From a bacterium (lineage in GTDB: Bacteria > Verrucomicrobiota > Kiritimatiellia > RFP12 > UBA1067), in the NCBI GenBank assembly GCA_030537465.1, contig JAUNMP010000016.1:2520-44659 (forward strand): DNA of 42,140 bases. Reading direction: 5' to 3'. Of this stretch, positions 29,917 through 38,198 are shown piece after piece. Made by a program: the position numbers and the translations under genes. Position 1 is the stretch's first letter; the number at the start of each line of letters is the position of its first letter. The notes below the pieces were generated by a model that saw only the letters and a list, made by a program, of their open reading frames with translations, did not search any database and was not told the origin of the DNA.

Positions 29917-31332
29917 TTACTTGCCCAGGTAGGCGTTGATACCGGCCGCGGCGCGGCGGCCTTCGCCCATGGCGAGGATCACCGTGGCGGCACCAAGGAC
30001 GATGTCGCCGCCGGCGAACACGCCGGGGATCGACGTCATGTTGGTCTCGGAATTGACCACGATGTTGCCGCGCTTGTTGACCTCGAGTCCGTCCGTCGTC
30101 GCGGGGATGAGCGGGTTGGAGGCATTGCCGACGGCGACGACCACGGTGTCGACGTCGAGCGTGAACTCGCTGCCGGGGACGGCGACGGGGCTGCGGCGCC
30201 CGGAGGCGTCCGGCTCGCCGAGCTCGTACTTGAGGCATTCGATGCCGCTGACGAAGCCCTTGTCGTCGCCGAGGATGCGCTTCGCGTTCTCAAGCAGGTG
30301 GAACTCGACGCCTTCCTCCTTCGCGTGGTGGACTTCCTCTTTACGGGCGGGCATCTCGGATTCGCCGCGGCGGTAGATGTGGTAGACTTTCTCCGCGCCG
30401 AGGCGCAGGGCCATGCGGCTCGCGTCCATCGCGACGTTGCCGCCGCCGAGCACGGCGACCTTCCTGCCGTGCCAGAAGGGAGTGTCCGCCTGGTCCTCGA
30501 GGTAGGCCTTCATGAGGTTCGCGCGGGTGAGGTACTCGTTCGCCGAGAAGACGCCGTTGAGGTTCTCGCCCTCGATGTTCATGAACTTGGGGAGACCGGC
30601 GCCGGTGCCGACGAAGACGGCGTCGAAGCCGTCCTTCTCCATGAGGTCCCTGAGCTTGCGCGTGCGGCCGACGACGTAGTTGGTGTCGATCTTCACGCCG
30701 ATCTTCTCGAGGCCCTCGATCTCGTGCTGGACGATGGACTTGGGAAGGCGGAATTCGGGAATGCCGTAGACGAGCACGCCACCGCACTTGTGGAAGGCCT
30801 CGAACATCGTGACGTCGTGTCCGGCCTTGGCGCAGTCCGCCGCACAGGTGATGGAGGCGGGTCCGGAGCCGATGACAGCGACCCGCTTGCCGGTCTTCGG
30901 GGCGCAGGCGACGGGGGCTTCGGCGTTCGTCTCGCGGGCGAGGTCGGCGCAGAAGCGCTCGACGCGGCCGATGGCGACGGCCTTGTCGACATCCTTGAGG
31001 AGCTTGCCCATGGTGCAGAACTTCTGGCACTGCTTCTCCTGGGGGCAGACGCGTCCGCAGACGGCCGGGAGAAGGGAGGTCTCCTTGATGATCGCGAGCG
31101 CGCCGGCGAAATCGCCCTCGGCGGCCTTCGCGAGGAAGCCGGGGATGTTGATCGCGACGGGGCAGCCCTGCATGCAGGGCTTGGCGGCGCACTGCATGCA
31201 GCGCGAGGCCTCGCACTTCGCCATCTCGGCGGTGTAGCCGAGCGCGACTTCATTCATGTTGTGGGCGCGAACCGCCGGATCCTGCTGGGGCATCTCCTGG
31301 GGCGGAATGGCCATTCTCTCTTTCGGGGTCAT
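29917..31332 (-). CDS. nfnB: NADPH-dependent oxidoreductase large subunit, NfnB/GltD-like
   Basis: The 471-residue flavoprotein belongs to the family of glutamate synthase small subunit, SudA and NfnB. The N-terminal domain has two [4Fe-4S] Cys clusters: CEASRCMQCAAKPCMQGCP and CGRVCPQEKQCQKFC. An FAD GxGxxG motif follows (VAVIGSGPASITCAADCAKAGHDV), then an NADPH-binding one (VAVLGGGNVAMDAS). Because it lies four bases after an NfnA-like gene and no large GltB subunit is present, I read the pair as the electron-bifurcating NADH-dependent ferredoxin:NADP oxidoreductase NfnAB. A SudAB-type sulfide dehydrogenase is the close alternative. NADPH from NfnAB could serve gdhA next door. Confidence 0.88.
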   Translation of the reverse strand: MTPKERMAIPPQEMPQQDPAVRAHNMNEVALGYTAEMAKCEASRCMQCAAKPCMQGCPVAINIPGFLAKAAEGDFAGALAIIKETSLLPAVCGRVCPQEKQCQKFCTMGKLLKDVDKAVAIGRVERFCADLARETNAEAPVACAPKTGKRVAVIGSGPASITCAADCAKAGHDVTMFEAFHKCGGVLVYGIPEFRLPKSIVQHEIEGLEKIGVKIDTNYVVGRTRKLRDLMEKDGFDAVFVGTGAGLPKFMNIEGENLNGVFSANEYLTRANLMKAYLEDQADTPFWHGRKVAVLGGGNVAMDASRMALRLGAEKVYHIYRRGESEMPARKEEVHHAKEEGVEFHLLENAKRILGDDKGFVSGIECLKYELGEPDASGRRSPVAVPGSEFTLDVDTVVVAVGNASNPLIPATTDGLEVNKRGNIVVNSETNMTSIPGVFAGGDIVLGAATVILAMGEGRRAAAGINAYLGK

Positions 31333-31336
31333 CTGA

Positions 31337-32191
31337 TCAAAGTCCTTTGTAAAGATTGCAGACGTGGTCGCGGGCCTTGGCCTCGAGCGGCTTGAAGGCG
31401 CCCATGCGCTTGAGCATGAGGTCCCAGTCCACCTGGTGGGCGTCGAATTCGGGACCGTCGACGCAGACGAACTTGGTCTCGCCGCCGACGGAGACGCGGC
31501 AGCCGCCGCACATGCCGGTGCCGTCGATCATGATTGTGTTGAGGGAGGCGACGGTCGGTACGTTGTAGGGCTTCGTCGCGAGGGCGACGAACTTCATCAT
31601 GATGGGCGGACCGATGGCGATGACCTCGTCCACGGTGCCGGCCTCGCAGAGCTCCTTGAGCGGATCCGTGACGAGGCCCTTGCGTCCGGAGGATCCGTCG
31701 TCCGTCGTGAGGATGAGGTTCTCGCCCGCGATGGCGGCCATCTCCTCCTTCATGACGAAGAGACCGATGTTCCGGGCGCCCATGATGATCGTGACCTTGT
31801 TACCCGCGGCCTTGAGCGCCTGGGCGATGGGGTGCATGGGGGCGACGCCGATGCCGCCGCCGACGCAGACGACATGGCCGGGCTTCTCGCCGTTCAGGCC
31901 GCGGATCGAGGTGGGCTTGCCGAGCGGACCGAGCACGGCGGGAAGGGCGTCGCCTTCGTTGAGATGGGAAAGCTTGATGGTCGTGGCGCCGACGGTCTGG
32001 AAGATGATCGTGATCGTGCCCTTGGCGGGATCGGCGTCGGCGATGGTGAGCGGGATACGCTCGCCGAGCTTCTCGTCGACCATGAGGATGATGAACTGAC
32101 CGGGCTTGCGCTCCTGCGCAATGAGCGGCGCCTCCACTTCCATGCGGAAGACGTTCTCGGAAAGCTGTTTTTTGGCGATGATGCGATTCAT
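31337..32191 (-). CDS. nfnA: Ferredoxin-NADP reductase-type subunit, NfnA/SudB-like
   Basis: The 284-residue protein has an N-terminal FAD domain (RIPLTIADAD), an NAD(H)-binding domain (VVCVGGGIGVAPMHPIAQAL) and a C-terminal [2Fe-2S] cluster motif (GTGMCGGCRVSVGGETKFVCVDGPEFD). This cysteine pattern is typical of NfnA and of the dihydroorotate-dehydrogenase electron-transfer subunit PyrK. The partner gene nfnB starts four bases after its stop. The complex would couple NADH and reduced ferredoxin oxidation to NADP reduction in the cytoplasm. A strong sigma70-type promoter lies upstream, with no sigma54 element seen here, so this pair seems to be expressed independently of gdhA. Confidence 0.88.
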   Translation of the reverse strand: MNRIIAKKQLSENVFRMEVEAPLIAQERKPGQFIILMVDEKLGERIPLTIADADPAKGTITIIFQTVGATTIKLSHLNEGDALPAVLGPLGKPTSIRGLNGEKPGHVVCVGGGIGVAPMHPIAQALKAAGNKVTIIMGARNIGLFVMKEEMAAIAGENLILTTDDGSSGRKGLVTDPLKELCEAGTVDEVIAIGPPIMMKFVALATKPYNVPTVASLNTIMIDGTGMCGGCRVSVGGETKFVCVDGPEFDAHQVDWDLMLKRMGAFKPLEAKARDHVCNLYKGL

Positions 32192-32227
32192 GTTTGCTTG
32201 CCGTTTTAACTGAATGAAACTCGGGAG

Positions 32228-32256
32228 ATTATAGCAGATTCCGTCCGAACGTGCAA
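32228..32256 (-). promoter_or_regulatory. sigma70-type promoter of nfnAB
   Basis: On the minus strand TTGCAC (32256-32251), a 17-bp spacer and TATAAT (32233-32228), with TGC before the -10 (extended type). Confidence 0.8.
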
Positions 32257-32281
32257 AACAGGGGAAGGGTGGGGAAAGACA

Positions 32282-32323
32282 GACGGACGCCTGGTTTGGT
32301 TGAACAAGATCCAGGCGTCCGTC
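32282..32323 (-). terminator. Hairpin terminator after gdhA
   Basis: GACGGACGCCTGG (32282-32294) and CCAGGCGTCCGTC (32311-32323) form a perfect 13-bp stem with a 16-base loop. On the minus strand it is followed by TGTCTTTCC, a modest T-tract. Confidence 0.75.
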
Positions 32324-32343
32324 GGTTCAGCTAGGGAGTACGC

Positions 32344-33711
32344 TTAGCACACGCCCTGCGCGACCATCGCGTCGGCGACTTTCGTGAAGCCGGCGATGTT
32401 GGCGCCGACCACGTAGTTGCCCTTCTTGCCGTACTTGGCGGCGGCTTCCCACGCGTTGTCGTGGATCGCCTTCATGATGCCCTTGAGCTTGGCGTCGACT
32501 TCCTCGCGGCTCCAGGAGAGGCGCTCGGAGTTCTGCGACATCTCGAGACCCGAGGTCGCCACGCCGCCGGCGTTGGAGGCCTTGCCGGGGGAGTACATGA
32601 TCTTCGCCTTGACGAACGCCTCGATGGCGTCCGGCGTGGACGGCATGTTGGCGCCTTCGCCGACGACCGTGCAGCCATGCTTGAGGAGGTAGGCGGCGTC
32701 CTTGCCGTCGAGCTCGTTCTGGCGGGCGCAGGGGAAGGCGGCGTCGATCTTGTCGACGAGCTGCCAGCTGTTCTTCTTGGCCACGAACTGGACGCCCTTG
32801 GCCTTGATCTCGGAGAGCTCGCCGCGCTTGACGTTCTTGAGCTCCATCACCTCGGCGAGGAGTTCGGGCGTGATGCCGTCCTTGACGACGATCGCGCCGG
32901 AACGGTCGGAGAGCGTGAGGACCTTCGCACCGAGCTGGATGAGCTTCTCGGCCGCGTAGGTGGCGACGTTGCCCGAACCGGAGATCACGCAGTTCTTGCC
33001 CTCGAACGTCTGCTTGCGCATCGCGAGCATGTTCTCGGCGAAGTAGACGTCACCATAGCCCGTGGCCTCGGGACGGATGAGCGAGCCGCCGTAGGAGAGG
33101 TGCTTGCCCGTGAGGACGCCCGTCCACTCGTTGGCGAGGCGCTTGTACTGACCGAAGAGGTAGCCGATCTCGCGGCCGCCCACGTTCATGTCGCCGGCCG
33201 GGACGTCGGTGTCCGCGCCGATGTGGCGGAAGAGCTCCGTCATGAAGCTCTGGCAGAAGCGCATCACCTCGGCGTCGCTGCAGCGCTTGCCGGGGGTGTG
33301 GGGGCTCTGCTTCGGGTTGAAGTCGGAACCGCCCTTGCCGCCGCCCATCGGGAGCGTCGTGAGGGAGTTCTTGAAGACCTGCTCGAACGCGAGGAACTTG
33401 AGGACCGAGAGGTTCACCGAAGGATCGAAGCGGAGACCGCCCTTGTACGGACCGATCGCGCTGTTCTGCTGGATGCGGTAGCCGCGGTTCACGCGCACCT
33501 TGCCCGTGTCGTCGACCCAGGGAACGCGGAACATGATCACGCGCTCAGGCTCGACCATGCGCTCGAGGATCGCGTTCTGCTCGTACTGCGGATTGGCCTT
33601 GAGGACCGGATCCAGCGTCAGGAGCACCTCTTCGGCGGCCTGGATGAATTCGGGCTCGTTGGCGTTCTTGGCCTTGAGTTCCTTCAAAACGGTATCGACG
33701 TATTTGCTCAT
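32344..33711 (-). CDS. gdhA: NADP-type glutamate dehydrogenase
   Basis: The 455-residue enzyme assimilates ammonia by reductive amination of 2-oxoglutarate. It shows the hexameric bacterial signature: GPYKGGLRF with the substrate-binding Lys, PMGGGKGGSDF with the catalytic Lys, and VPAGDMNVGGREIG. A Rossmann domain follows (CVISGSGNVATYAAEKLIQLG). A segment QSPHTPGKRC (135-144) lies where most relatives have only a short KGK-type turn before SDAEVMRF, an insertion of about 8 residues. The start has AAGGAA seven bases upstream. Transcription is probably sigma54-dependent from 33780-33795, with TTAC-N7-GTAA operators around it, divergent from a NifA-like activator. Confidence 0.96.
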   Translation of the reverse strand: MSKYVDTVLKELKAKNANEPEFIQAAEEVLLTLDPVLKANPQYEQNAILERMVEPERVIMFRVPWVDDTGKVRVNRGYRIQQNSAIGPYKGGLRFDPSVNLSVLKFLAFEQVFKNSLTTLPMGGGKGGSDFNPKQSPHTPGKRCSDAEVMRFCQSFMTELFRHIGADTDVPAGDMNVGGREIGYLFGQYKRLANEWTGVLTGKHLSYGGSLIRPEATGYGDVYFAENMLAMRKQTFEGKNCVISGSGNVATYAAEKLIQLGAKVLTLSDRSGAIVVKDGITPELLAEVMELKNVKRGELSEIKAKGVQFVAKKNSWQLVDKIDAAFPCARQNELDGKDAAYLLKHGCTVVGEGANMPSTPDAIEAFVKAKIMYSPGKASNAGGVATSGLEMSQNSERLSWSREEVDAKLKGIMKAIHDNAWEAAAKYGKKGNYVVGANIAGFTKVADAMVAQGVC

Positions 33712-33765
33712 TTTTCGTTCCTTTTAATGGTTGGCGTCACTGCCAAGCATTCATTGTTTTGAGAC

Positions 33766-33780
33766 TTACAAAAAATGTAA
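33766..33780. promoter_or_regulatory. TTAC-N7-GTAA operator A (over the gdhA start region)
   Basis: TTACAAAAAATGTAA abuts the -12 element of the gdhA sigma54 promoter and would cover the predicted transcription start near 33769. Confidence 0.55.
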
Positions 33781-33795
33781 GCAAAGACTGTGCCA
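33780..33795 (-). promoter_or_regulatory. sigma54 (-24/-12) promoter of gdhA
   Basis: Minus strand TGGCACAGTCTTTGCT matches the consensus TGGCAC-N5-TTGCW in every key base. -24 GG is at 33794-33793 and -12 GC at 33782-33781. Confidence 0.85.
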
Positions 33796-33838
33796 ATAAC
33801 GGATTTTGGTCAAAAGGGGGCGTGTCCACGGCTACTTG

Positions 33839-33853
33839 TTACACTGAATGTAA
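33839..33853. promoter_or_regulatory. TTAC-N7-GTAA operator B (shared, gdhA side)
   Basis: TTACACTGAATGTAA, centre 33846. About 52 bp upstream of the gdhA -24 element and 84 bp upstream of the activator -24 element. Confidence 0.65.
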
Positions 33854-33869
33854 CGCTTTTTGCATCCTG

Positions 33870-33884
33870 TTACGAATCGTGTAA
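33870..33884. promoter_or_regulatory. TTAC-N7-GTAA operator C (shared, activator side)
   Basis: TTACGAATCGTGTAA, centre 33877. About 53 bp upstream of the activator -24 element and 83 bp upstream of that of gdhA; 31 bp from operator B. Confidence 0.6.
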
Positions 33885-33928
33885 TGAATTTGAATGGACT
33901 TGGAAAGACCCGAAGTGAGGGGTGTACG

Positions 33929-33944
33929 TGGCATGCTATTTGCT
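33929..33944 (+). promoter_or_regulatory. sigma54-type promoter of the activator gene
   Basis: TGGCATGCTATTTGCT has -24 GG at 33930-33931 and -12 GC at 33942-33943. Closer to the gene, GTGACA (33947-33952) and TATACT (33971-33976) at 18-bp spacing could be a second, sigma70 promoter giving basal expression. Confidence 0.7.
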
Positions 33945-33976
33945 TAGTGACACGCGAAGGAGCGATTTGATATACT

Positions 33977-35530
33977 ATGCACGCAATGGACGATTTGAGT
34001 CGACTGACATCCGAGATAGCCGTGTTGCGCGAAATCGCCTCCGTGGTTGCGCGCGGGCGGAATGTCCGCAAGCTCCTCGAGGAGGTGATCGTGATCCTCG
34101 AGCGCAGCATGGGCATGTTGCGTGGGACGTTCACCCTCCTGGAGGGCGATGAGCTCCGGATCGTCGCCTCCTCCCGCAAGCTGAACGCGGAGGAGCGCGC
34201 CCTGGGGCGTTACCACATCGGCGAGGGCATCACGGGCCTGGTGGCGAAGACGGGCCGTGCGGAGGTCGTCTGCGACGTGCGGAGGGACCGTCGGTTCCTG
34301 AACCGCACGAAGAGCCGCACGATCAACGAGGCGCTGTCGTTCGTCTGCGTACCGCTGCTGCACCGCGGACAGATCATCGGAACGATGTCGGCCGACCGTG
34401 AGATGACGGGCGACACGGGTTCGCTGGCCCGCGACGTCGAGCTTCTGGAGATCATCGCGAACCTCGTGGCGGAGGCGGCGTTCGTCTGCCGCGCGGAGGA
34501 TGCCGAGCAGGTGGCCCTGGTGAAGGAGAACCAGCGTCTGCGCGACATGATCGCCGACACGCCTGGACGTCTCATCGGCAACTGCCCCGAAATGCGGGGC
34601 GTCTACGAGCAGATCCACCAGGTGGCGCCCAGTGGGGCGACGGTGCTCATTCGCGGCGAGAGCGGCACTGGTAAGGAGCTGGTGGCGCAGGCGATTCAGA
34701 GCCTGTCGCTGCGGAAGGACCGTCCGTTTGTGGTGCTCAACTGCGCGGCGCTGCCGGAGGCTTTGGTCGAGTCCGAGCTCTTCGGCCATGAGAAGGGGTC
34801 CTTCACGGACGCGCGCGAGCGCCGCATCGGCCGCGCCGAGGCGGCGAACGGCGGCACGCTCTTCCTGGACGAGATCGGCGACCTGTCGATCCCCGTGCAG
34901 GTGAAGCTGCTCCGCTTCCTGCAGGAGCGCACGTTCTCCCGCGTCGGTTCGAACGAGACGCTCACGAGCGATGTGCGCTTCATCGCGGCGACGAGCCGCA
35001 ACCTCGAGGACCTCATGGCGAAGAAGCTCTTCCGCGAGGACCTCTACTACCGTCTTTCCGTCTTCCCGATCTCCCTGCCGCGTCTGGCGGACCGCGCGGA
35101 TGACATCATCCTGCTGGCGCAGCACTTCCTCACGAAGATGAGCGTCAAGTACGAGAAGAAGGTCACGCAGTTCTCGGTGCCCGCCATGAACATGCTGCAG
35201 GCCTACTCGTGGCCGGGCAACGTCCGCGAGCTCGAGAACTGCATCGAGCGCGCCGTGCTCACGGCCCGGGACGAGTGCGTGCACAGCTACAATCTGCCCG
35301 CGTCGCTCCAGACGGAGGAGTTCGCCGAGGATCCCTACCGCGGCAACACGACGCTTACGCTCGACGAGCAGCTCGAGGCCTTCGAGCGCCGAGTGCTCGA
35401 GGATGCCCTGAAGCGCAACGACGGCAACCACAGCGCGGCCGCCCGCGAGCTCGGCATCTCGCCGCGCATGATGAGCTACCGCCTCGGGCGGGTCGGCTCG
35501 GCGGCCTTCAAGCAGAAGGGGCGCGGCTAG
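33977..35530 (+). CDS. NifA-like sigma54-dependent transcriptional activator (GAF-AAA-Fis)
   Basis: The 517-residue protein has an N-terminal GAF sensor domain (about 10-165) and an AAA+ sigma54-interaction domain (about 195-430). The latter carries Walker A GESGTGKE at 227-234, Walker B LFLDEIGD with D298/E299, and an arginine-finger region FREDLYYRLSVFPI. The C-terminal Fis-type helix-turn-helix (GNHSAAARELGISPRMMSYRL) is close in style to NifA. The GAFTGA loop that touches sigma54 reads GSFTDA at 274-279. ATG 33977 follows an in-frame stop, with AAGGAG at 33957-33962; ATG 33986 is an alternative. Divergent from gdhA with shared operators, it is the obvious candidate regulator of ammonia assimilation. 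No nif genes are in the window. Confidence 0.92.
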   Translation: MHAMDDLSRLTSEIAVLREIASVVARGRNVRKLLEEVIVILERSMGMLRGTFTLLEGDELRIVASSRKLNAEERALGRYHIGEGITGLVAKTGRAEVVCDVRRDRRFLNRTKSRTINEALSFVCVPLLHRGQIIGTMSADREMTGDTGSLARDVELLEIIANLVAEAAFVCRAEDAEQVALVKENQRLRDMIADTPGRLIGNCPEMRGVYEQIHQVAPSGATVLIRGESGTGKELVAQAIQSLSLRKDRPFVVLNCAALPEALVESELFGHEKGSFTDARERRIGRAEAANGGTLFLDEIGDLSIPVQVKLLRFLQERTFSRVGSNETLTSDVRFIAATSRNLEDLMAKKLFREDLYYRLSVFPISLPRLADRADDIILLAQHFLTKMSVKYEKKVTQFSVPAMNMLQAYSWPGNVRELENCIERAVLTARDECVHSYNLPASLQTEEFAEDPYRGNTTLTLDEQLEAFERRVLEDALKRNDGNHSAAARELGISPRMMSYRLGRVGSAAFKQKGRG

Positions 35531-35552
35531 GCGCATCCCTTCGGTTCGCGGC

Positions 35553-36797
35553 ATGATCGGGCTCGTCGACGGCAACAACTTCTTCGTCTCCTGCGAGCGG
35601 GTCGTCGATCCGAAGCTCCGGGGGCGTCCCGTCGCGGTGCTTTCCAACAACGACGGCTGCTGCGTCTCCCGGTCGAACGAGTTCAAGGCGCTGGGGATTC
35701 CGATGGGAACCCCCTATTTCCAGCTGCGCGACCGCGAGGCGACGGGCGAACTCGTCTTCCGTTCCTCCAACTACGAGCTCTACGGCGACCTTTCCCGGCG
35801 CGTGGTCTCCGTGCTGCGCGAGGAGGCGGTGGACGTGGAGCAGTACTCCATCGACGAGGCGTTCATCCAGCCGCCGAGCTGCGTGGAGGATCTGCACGCG
35901 TACGGGAGGGCTCTTCGCCGGAAGATCTGGCGGTGGGTGGGCATCCCCTGCGGCGTGGGGTTCGCGCCCACGAAGACGCTCGCGAAGATCGCGAACCACA
36001 TCGGCAAGAAGTGTCCGGACGGTGTCTTCATCATGCCGGCGGACCCCGAGTCGATTCTCGCGGACCTTCCGGTCGAGGAGGTCTGGGGCATTGGCCGTCG
36101 CCTCGCGGTGAAGTTCCATGCGCGGGGCATCCACACGGCGGACCAGTTCCGCCGGATGCGGGACGCCGACATCCGCGCGCTGGGATCCGTCGTGACGGTG
36201 CGCACGGCGATCGAGCTGCGCGGCACGCCGTGCCTCGGCGCGCGCGACTACGACGCCGATCCCGATTCGATTTCCTGTTCCCGGTCCTTTGGTTCTCCCG
36301 TGATGACGCTGCAGGACCTCTCGGAGTCCATCGCCTCCTTCACCGCCCAGGCGGCGCGGAAGCTTCGCCGGCACGGGCTTCTGGCGGGCGGCGCGAACAT
36401 CTTCGCCCAGTACGGGACGGCCTGCGAAGACACCTGGACCAGCCGCACGGTCGCGTTTCCCCAGCCGACGGACGCGACGAACGTGATGCTCTCCGCCATC
36501 CGGGACGAAATGGGGGGATTGTTCCTGGAGGGCGTCCGCTACCGCAAGAGCGGCATGGTCTTCTTCGGCCTCGAGAAGGCCGGCGCGGCGCGTCAGCTCG
36601 ACCTCTTCCGGACGGCGCCGCCTCTCGAACGTTCGGCGCTCTACAAGGCGGTGGACGCCCTCAACGCCCGGTTTGGCAGGAGCGCCGTCTTCATGGCGGC
36701 GGAGGGCGTGGGCGCGAAGCTCTCCTGGCATATGAAGCGCGAGCGGCTGTCGGCTCGGGCGACGACGCAATGGAAAGAGCTGATCGTGGTCCACTAG
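35553..36797 (+). CDS. umuC: Y-family DNA polymerase, UmuC type
   Basis: The 414-residue protein begins LVDGNNFFVSCERV (metal ligand D6) and has QYSIDEAFI with D101-E102, then the helix-hairpin-helix part (DLPVEEVWGIGRRLAVKF) and little-finger domain. These are the UmuC signatures, including VLSNNDGCCVSRSNEFKALGIPMG. It would be a translesion polymerase. No umuD lies beside it, so it needs a partner elsewhere or acts alone. It starts 22 bases after the activator gene on the same strand with a poor ribosome site (ATG 35553), so it may be cotranscribed from the sigma54 promoter. No LexA-like box was recognised. Confidence 0.93.
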   Translation: MIGLVDGNNFFVSCERVVDPKLRGRPVAVLSNNDGCCVSRSNEFKALGIPMGTPYFQLRDREATGELVFRSSNYELYGDLSRRVVSVLREEAVDVEQYSIDEAFIQPPSCVEDLHAYGRALRRKIWRWVGIPCGVGFAPTKTLAKIANHIGKKCPDGVFIMPADPESILADLPVEEVWGIGRRLAVKFHARGIHTADQFRRMRDADIRALGSVVTVRTAIELRGTPCLGARDYDADPDSISCSRSFGSPVMTLQDLSESIASFTAQAARKLRRHGLLAGGANIFAQYGTACEDTWTSRTVAFPQPTDATNVMLSAIRDEMGGLFLEGVRYRKSGMVFFGLEKAGAARQLDLFRTAPPLERSALYKAVDALNARFGRSAVFMAAEGVGAKLSWHMKRERLSARATTQWKELIVVH

Positions 36798-36922
36798 TGC
36801 GGACTCCTCGCGTCGAGCCGATATCTCTCGCTGTTGAACATCCGATTTCAGGAAAAAAATTCATTCGACGATTGATGCAATTGTATTTTGTGGAATGGTT
36901 TAATTCGGGAATTGAATTATCG

Positions 36923-36952
36923 TTGCCTTGCGGCTGTCTCATATAGTATAAT
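36923..36952 (+). promoter_or_regulatory. sigma70-type promoter of DUF4143 ATPase
   Basis: TTGCCT (36923-36928), 18-bp spacer, TATAAT (36947-36952) in an AT-rich gap (36798-36974) that otherwise holds no gene. Confidence 0.65.
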
Positions 36953-36974
36953 TTCGAGCTCAGGGAGCCAGACT

Positions 36975-38192
36975 ATGTACAATCGCAATGAAGCGCTTTC
37001 AAAATTGCTGAAATGGCGTGATCATGACTTGATCAAGGTCGTGACGGGGATTCGCCGCTGCGGGAAGTCCGTTGTCCTGCAGATGGCGCGTGATGCGATT
37101 CTGGCGTCAGGAGTTGCACGTGATCGTGTCGCCTTCATAGACTTCGAGGGGCGTGCCGCAGTCGATTTGACGACCCCCGAGAAGGTCTGGGCGGAACTTG
37201 ACCATCAGTTGACGGGTGAAGGGAAGAAGTACGTTTTTCTTGACGAGGTACAACGGGTCGAGGGGTTTGAGCGTCTGGTCGACTCCATCTATGCGGACAA
37301 ACAATACGACTGCTATGTCACCGGATCGAATGCCTGGATGTTGTCGGGAGAACTCGCGACCTACCTGTCTGGGCGTTATGTCGAACTGCATTTGACGCCG
37401 TTCTCCTTTTACGAGTTTGCGGATGGAATGAAGAGGGATCGTCGCGATGTCTGGCTCGATTACTGCCGTTACGGATCGTTTCCGTATGTGCGGCGTCTTC
37501 TGGAGTGTGGAGAGCAGGAGGGGGTCGGCCAATATCTCGAGGGTATCTTCAACACGGTTCTCGTCAAGGACGTTGCCTCGCGCGTCAAGATGTCCGATGC
37601 AGGAACGATCCGCCGAATCGCCGCCTATCTTTTTGACAACATCGGCAACCTGACGAACGTCAAGCGCATCTGCGACGTGTTGTCGTCCGTCGGCGGCAAG
37701 GTCTCGTATCCGTCCGTGGCGACCTATGTGACGCAGCTTTGCGAGGCGTTCCTGTTCTATCGCTGCGATCGGGTGGACGTACGAGGTCTGGAGTTGCTCA
37801 AGGCTGGGGCCAAGTACTATGCGGTAGATCCCGGCATCCGGTATCATCTGAACGGAAATCGCGCGGGTGATTCGGGTCGGGTACTGGAGAATGTCGTCTA
37901 TCTGGAGCTGATGCGTCGTCATCGGGCGGTCTTCGTCGGGACGACGCGTACTGGACGGGAAGTTGATTTCGTTACGCGCGATGGCGACCAAATCGCTTAT
38001 TACCAGGTGGCGGAGACGGTCAAGGACCCCGAAACGCTCGTCCGGGAATTGCGCTCGCTCGAGGACATCGACGACAATTATCCGAAGACGCTAATCACGG
38101 CCGACGACACCAATCCCGTGATGCACAACGGCATTCGTCAGGTCTGCATCTATGACTTCCTGTCAGGGCGGGACGCCCTGTCTACGATGTGA
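36975..38192 (+). CDS. P-loop ATPase with AAA_14 and DUF4143 domains
   Basis: The 405-residue protein starts at ATG 36975 with AGGGAG at 36962-36967; an upstream in-frame ATG at 36888 would include the promoter and is rejected. Walker A is TGIRRCGKS (24-32), Walker B is KYVFLDEVQ (D90/E91), and the arginine-rich ARFLSGRY-type segment appears as TYLSGRYVEL. The C-terminal DUF4143 domain ends in a nuclease-like fold, REVDFVTRDGDQIAYYQVAE, in which the usual catalytic Lys is not present, as is common in this family. Function is unknown; members occur in many copies in anaerobe genomes. Base composition is lower in GC than the neighbours, suggesting acquisition. Confidence 0.88.
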   Translation: MYNRNEALSKLLKWRDHDLIKVVTGIRRCGKSVVLQMARDAILASGVARDRVAFIDFEGRAAVDLTTPEKVWAELDHQLTGEGKKYVFLDEVQRVEGFERLVDSIYADKQYDCYVTGSNAWMLSGELATYLSGRYVELHLTPFSFYEFADGMKRDRRDVWLDYCRYGSFPYVRRLLECGEQEGVGQYLEGIFNTVLVKDVASRVKMSDAGTIRRIAAYLFDNIGNLTNVKRICDVLSSVGGKVSYPSVATYVTQLCEAFLFYRCDRVDVRGLELLKAGAKYYAVDPGIRYHLNGNRAGDSGRVLENVVYLELMRRHRAVFVGTTRTGREVDFVTRDGDQIAYYQVAETVKDPETLVRELRSLEDIDDNYPKTLITADDTNPVMHNGIRQVCIYDFLSGRDALSTM

Positions 38193-38198
38193 TTCCGC

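Noticed and set aside
33731..33746. TTGGC-N6-GCCAA inverted repeat in the gdhA leader as an operator
   Set aside because: Short arms and a single copy; no recurrence elsewhere, so not supported beyond chance.
36888..36974. N-terminal extension of the DUF4143 ATPase
   Set aside because: It would translate the TATAAT promoter; ATG 36975 has a good AGGGAG site and matches the family start.
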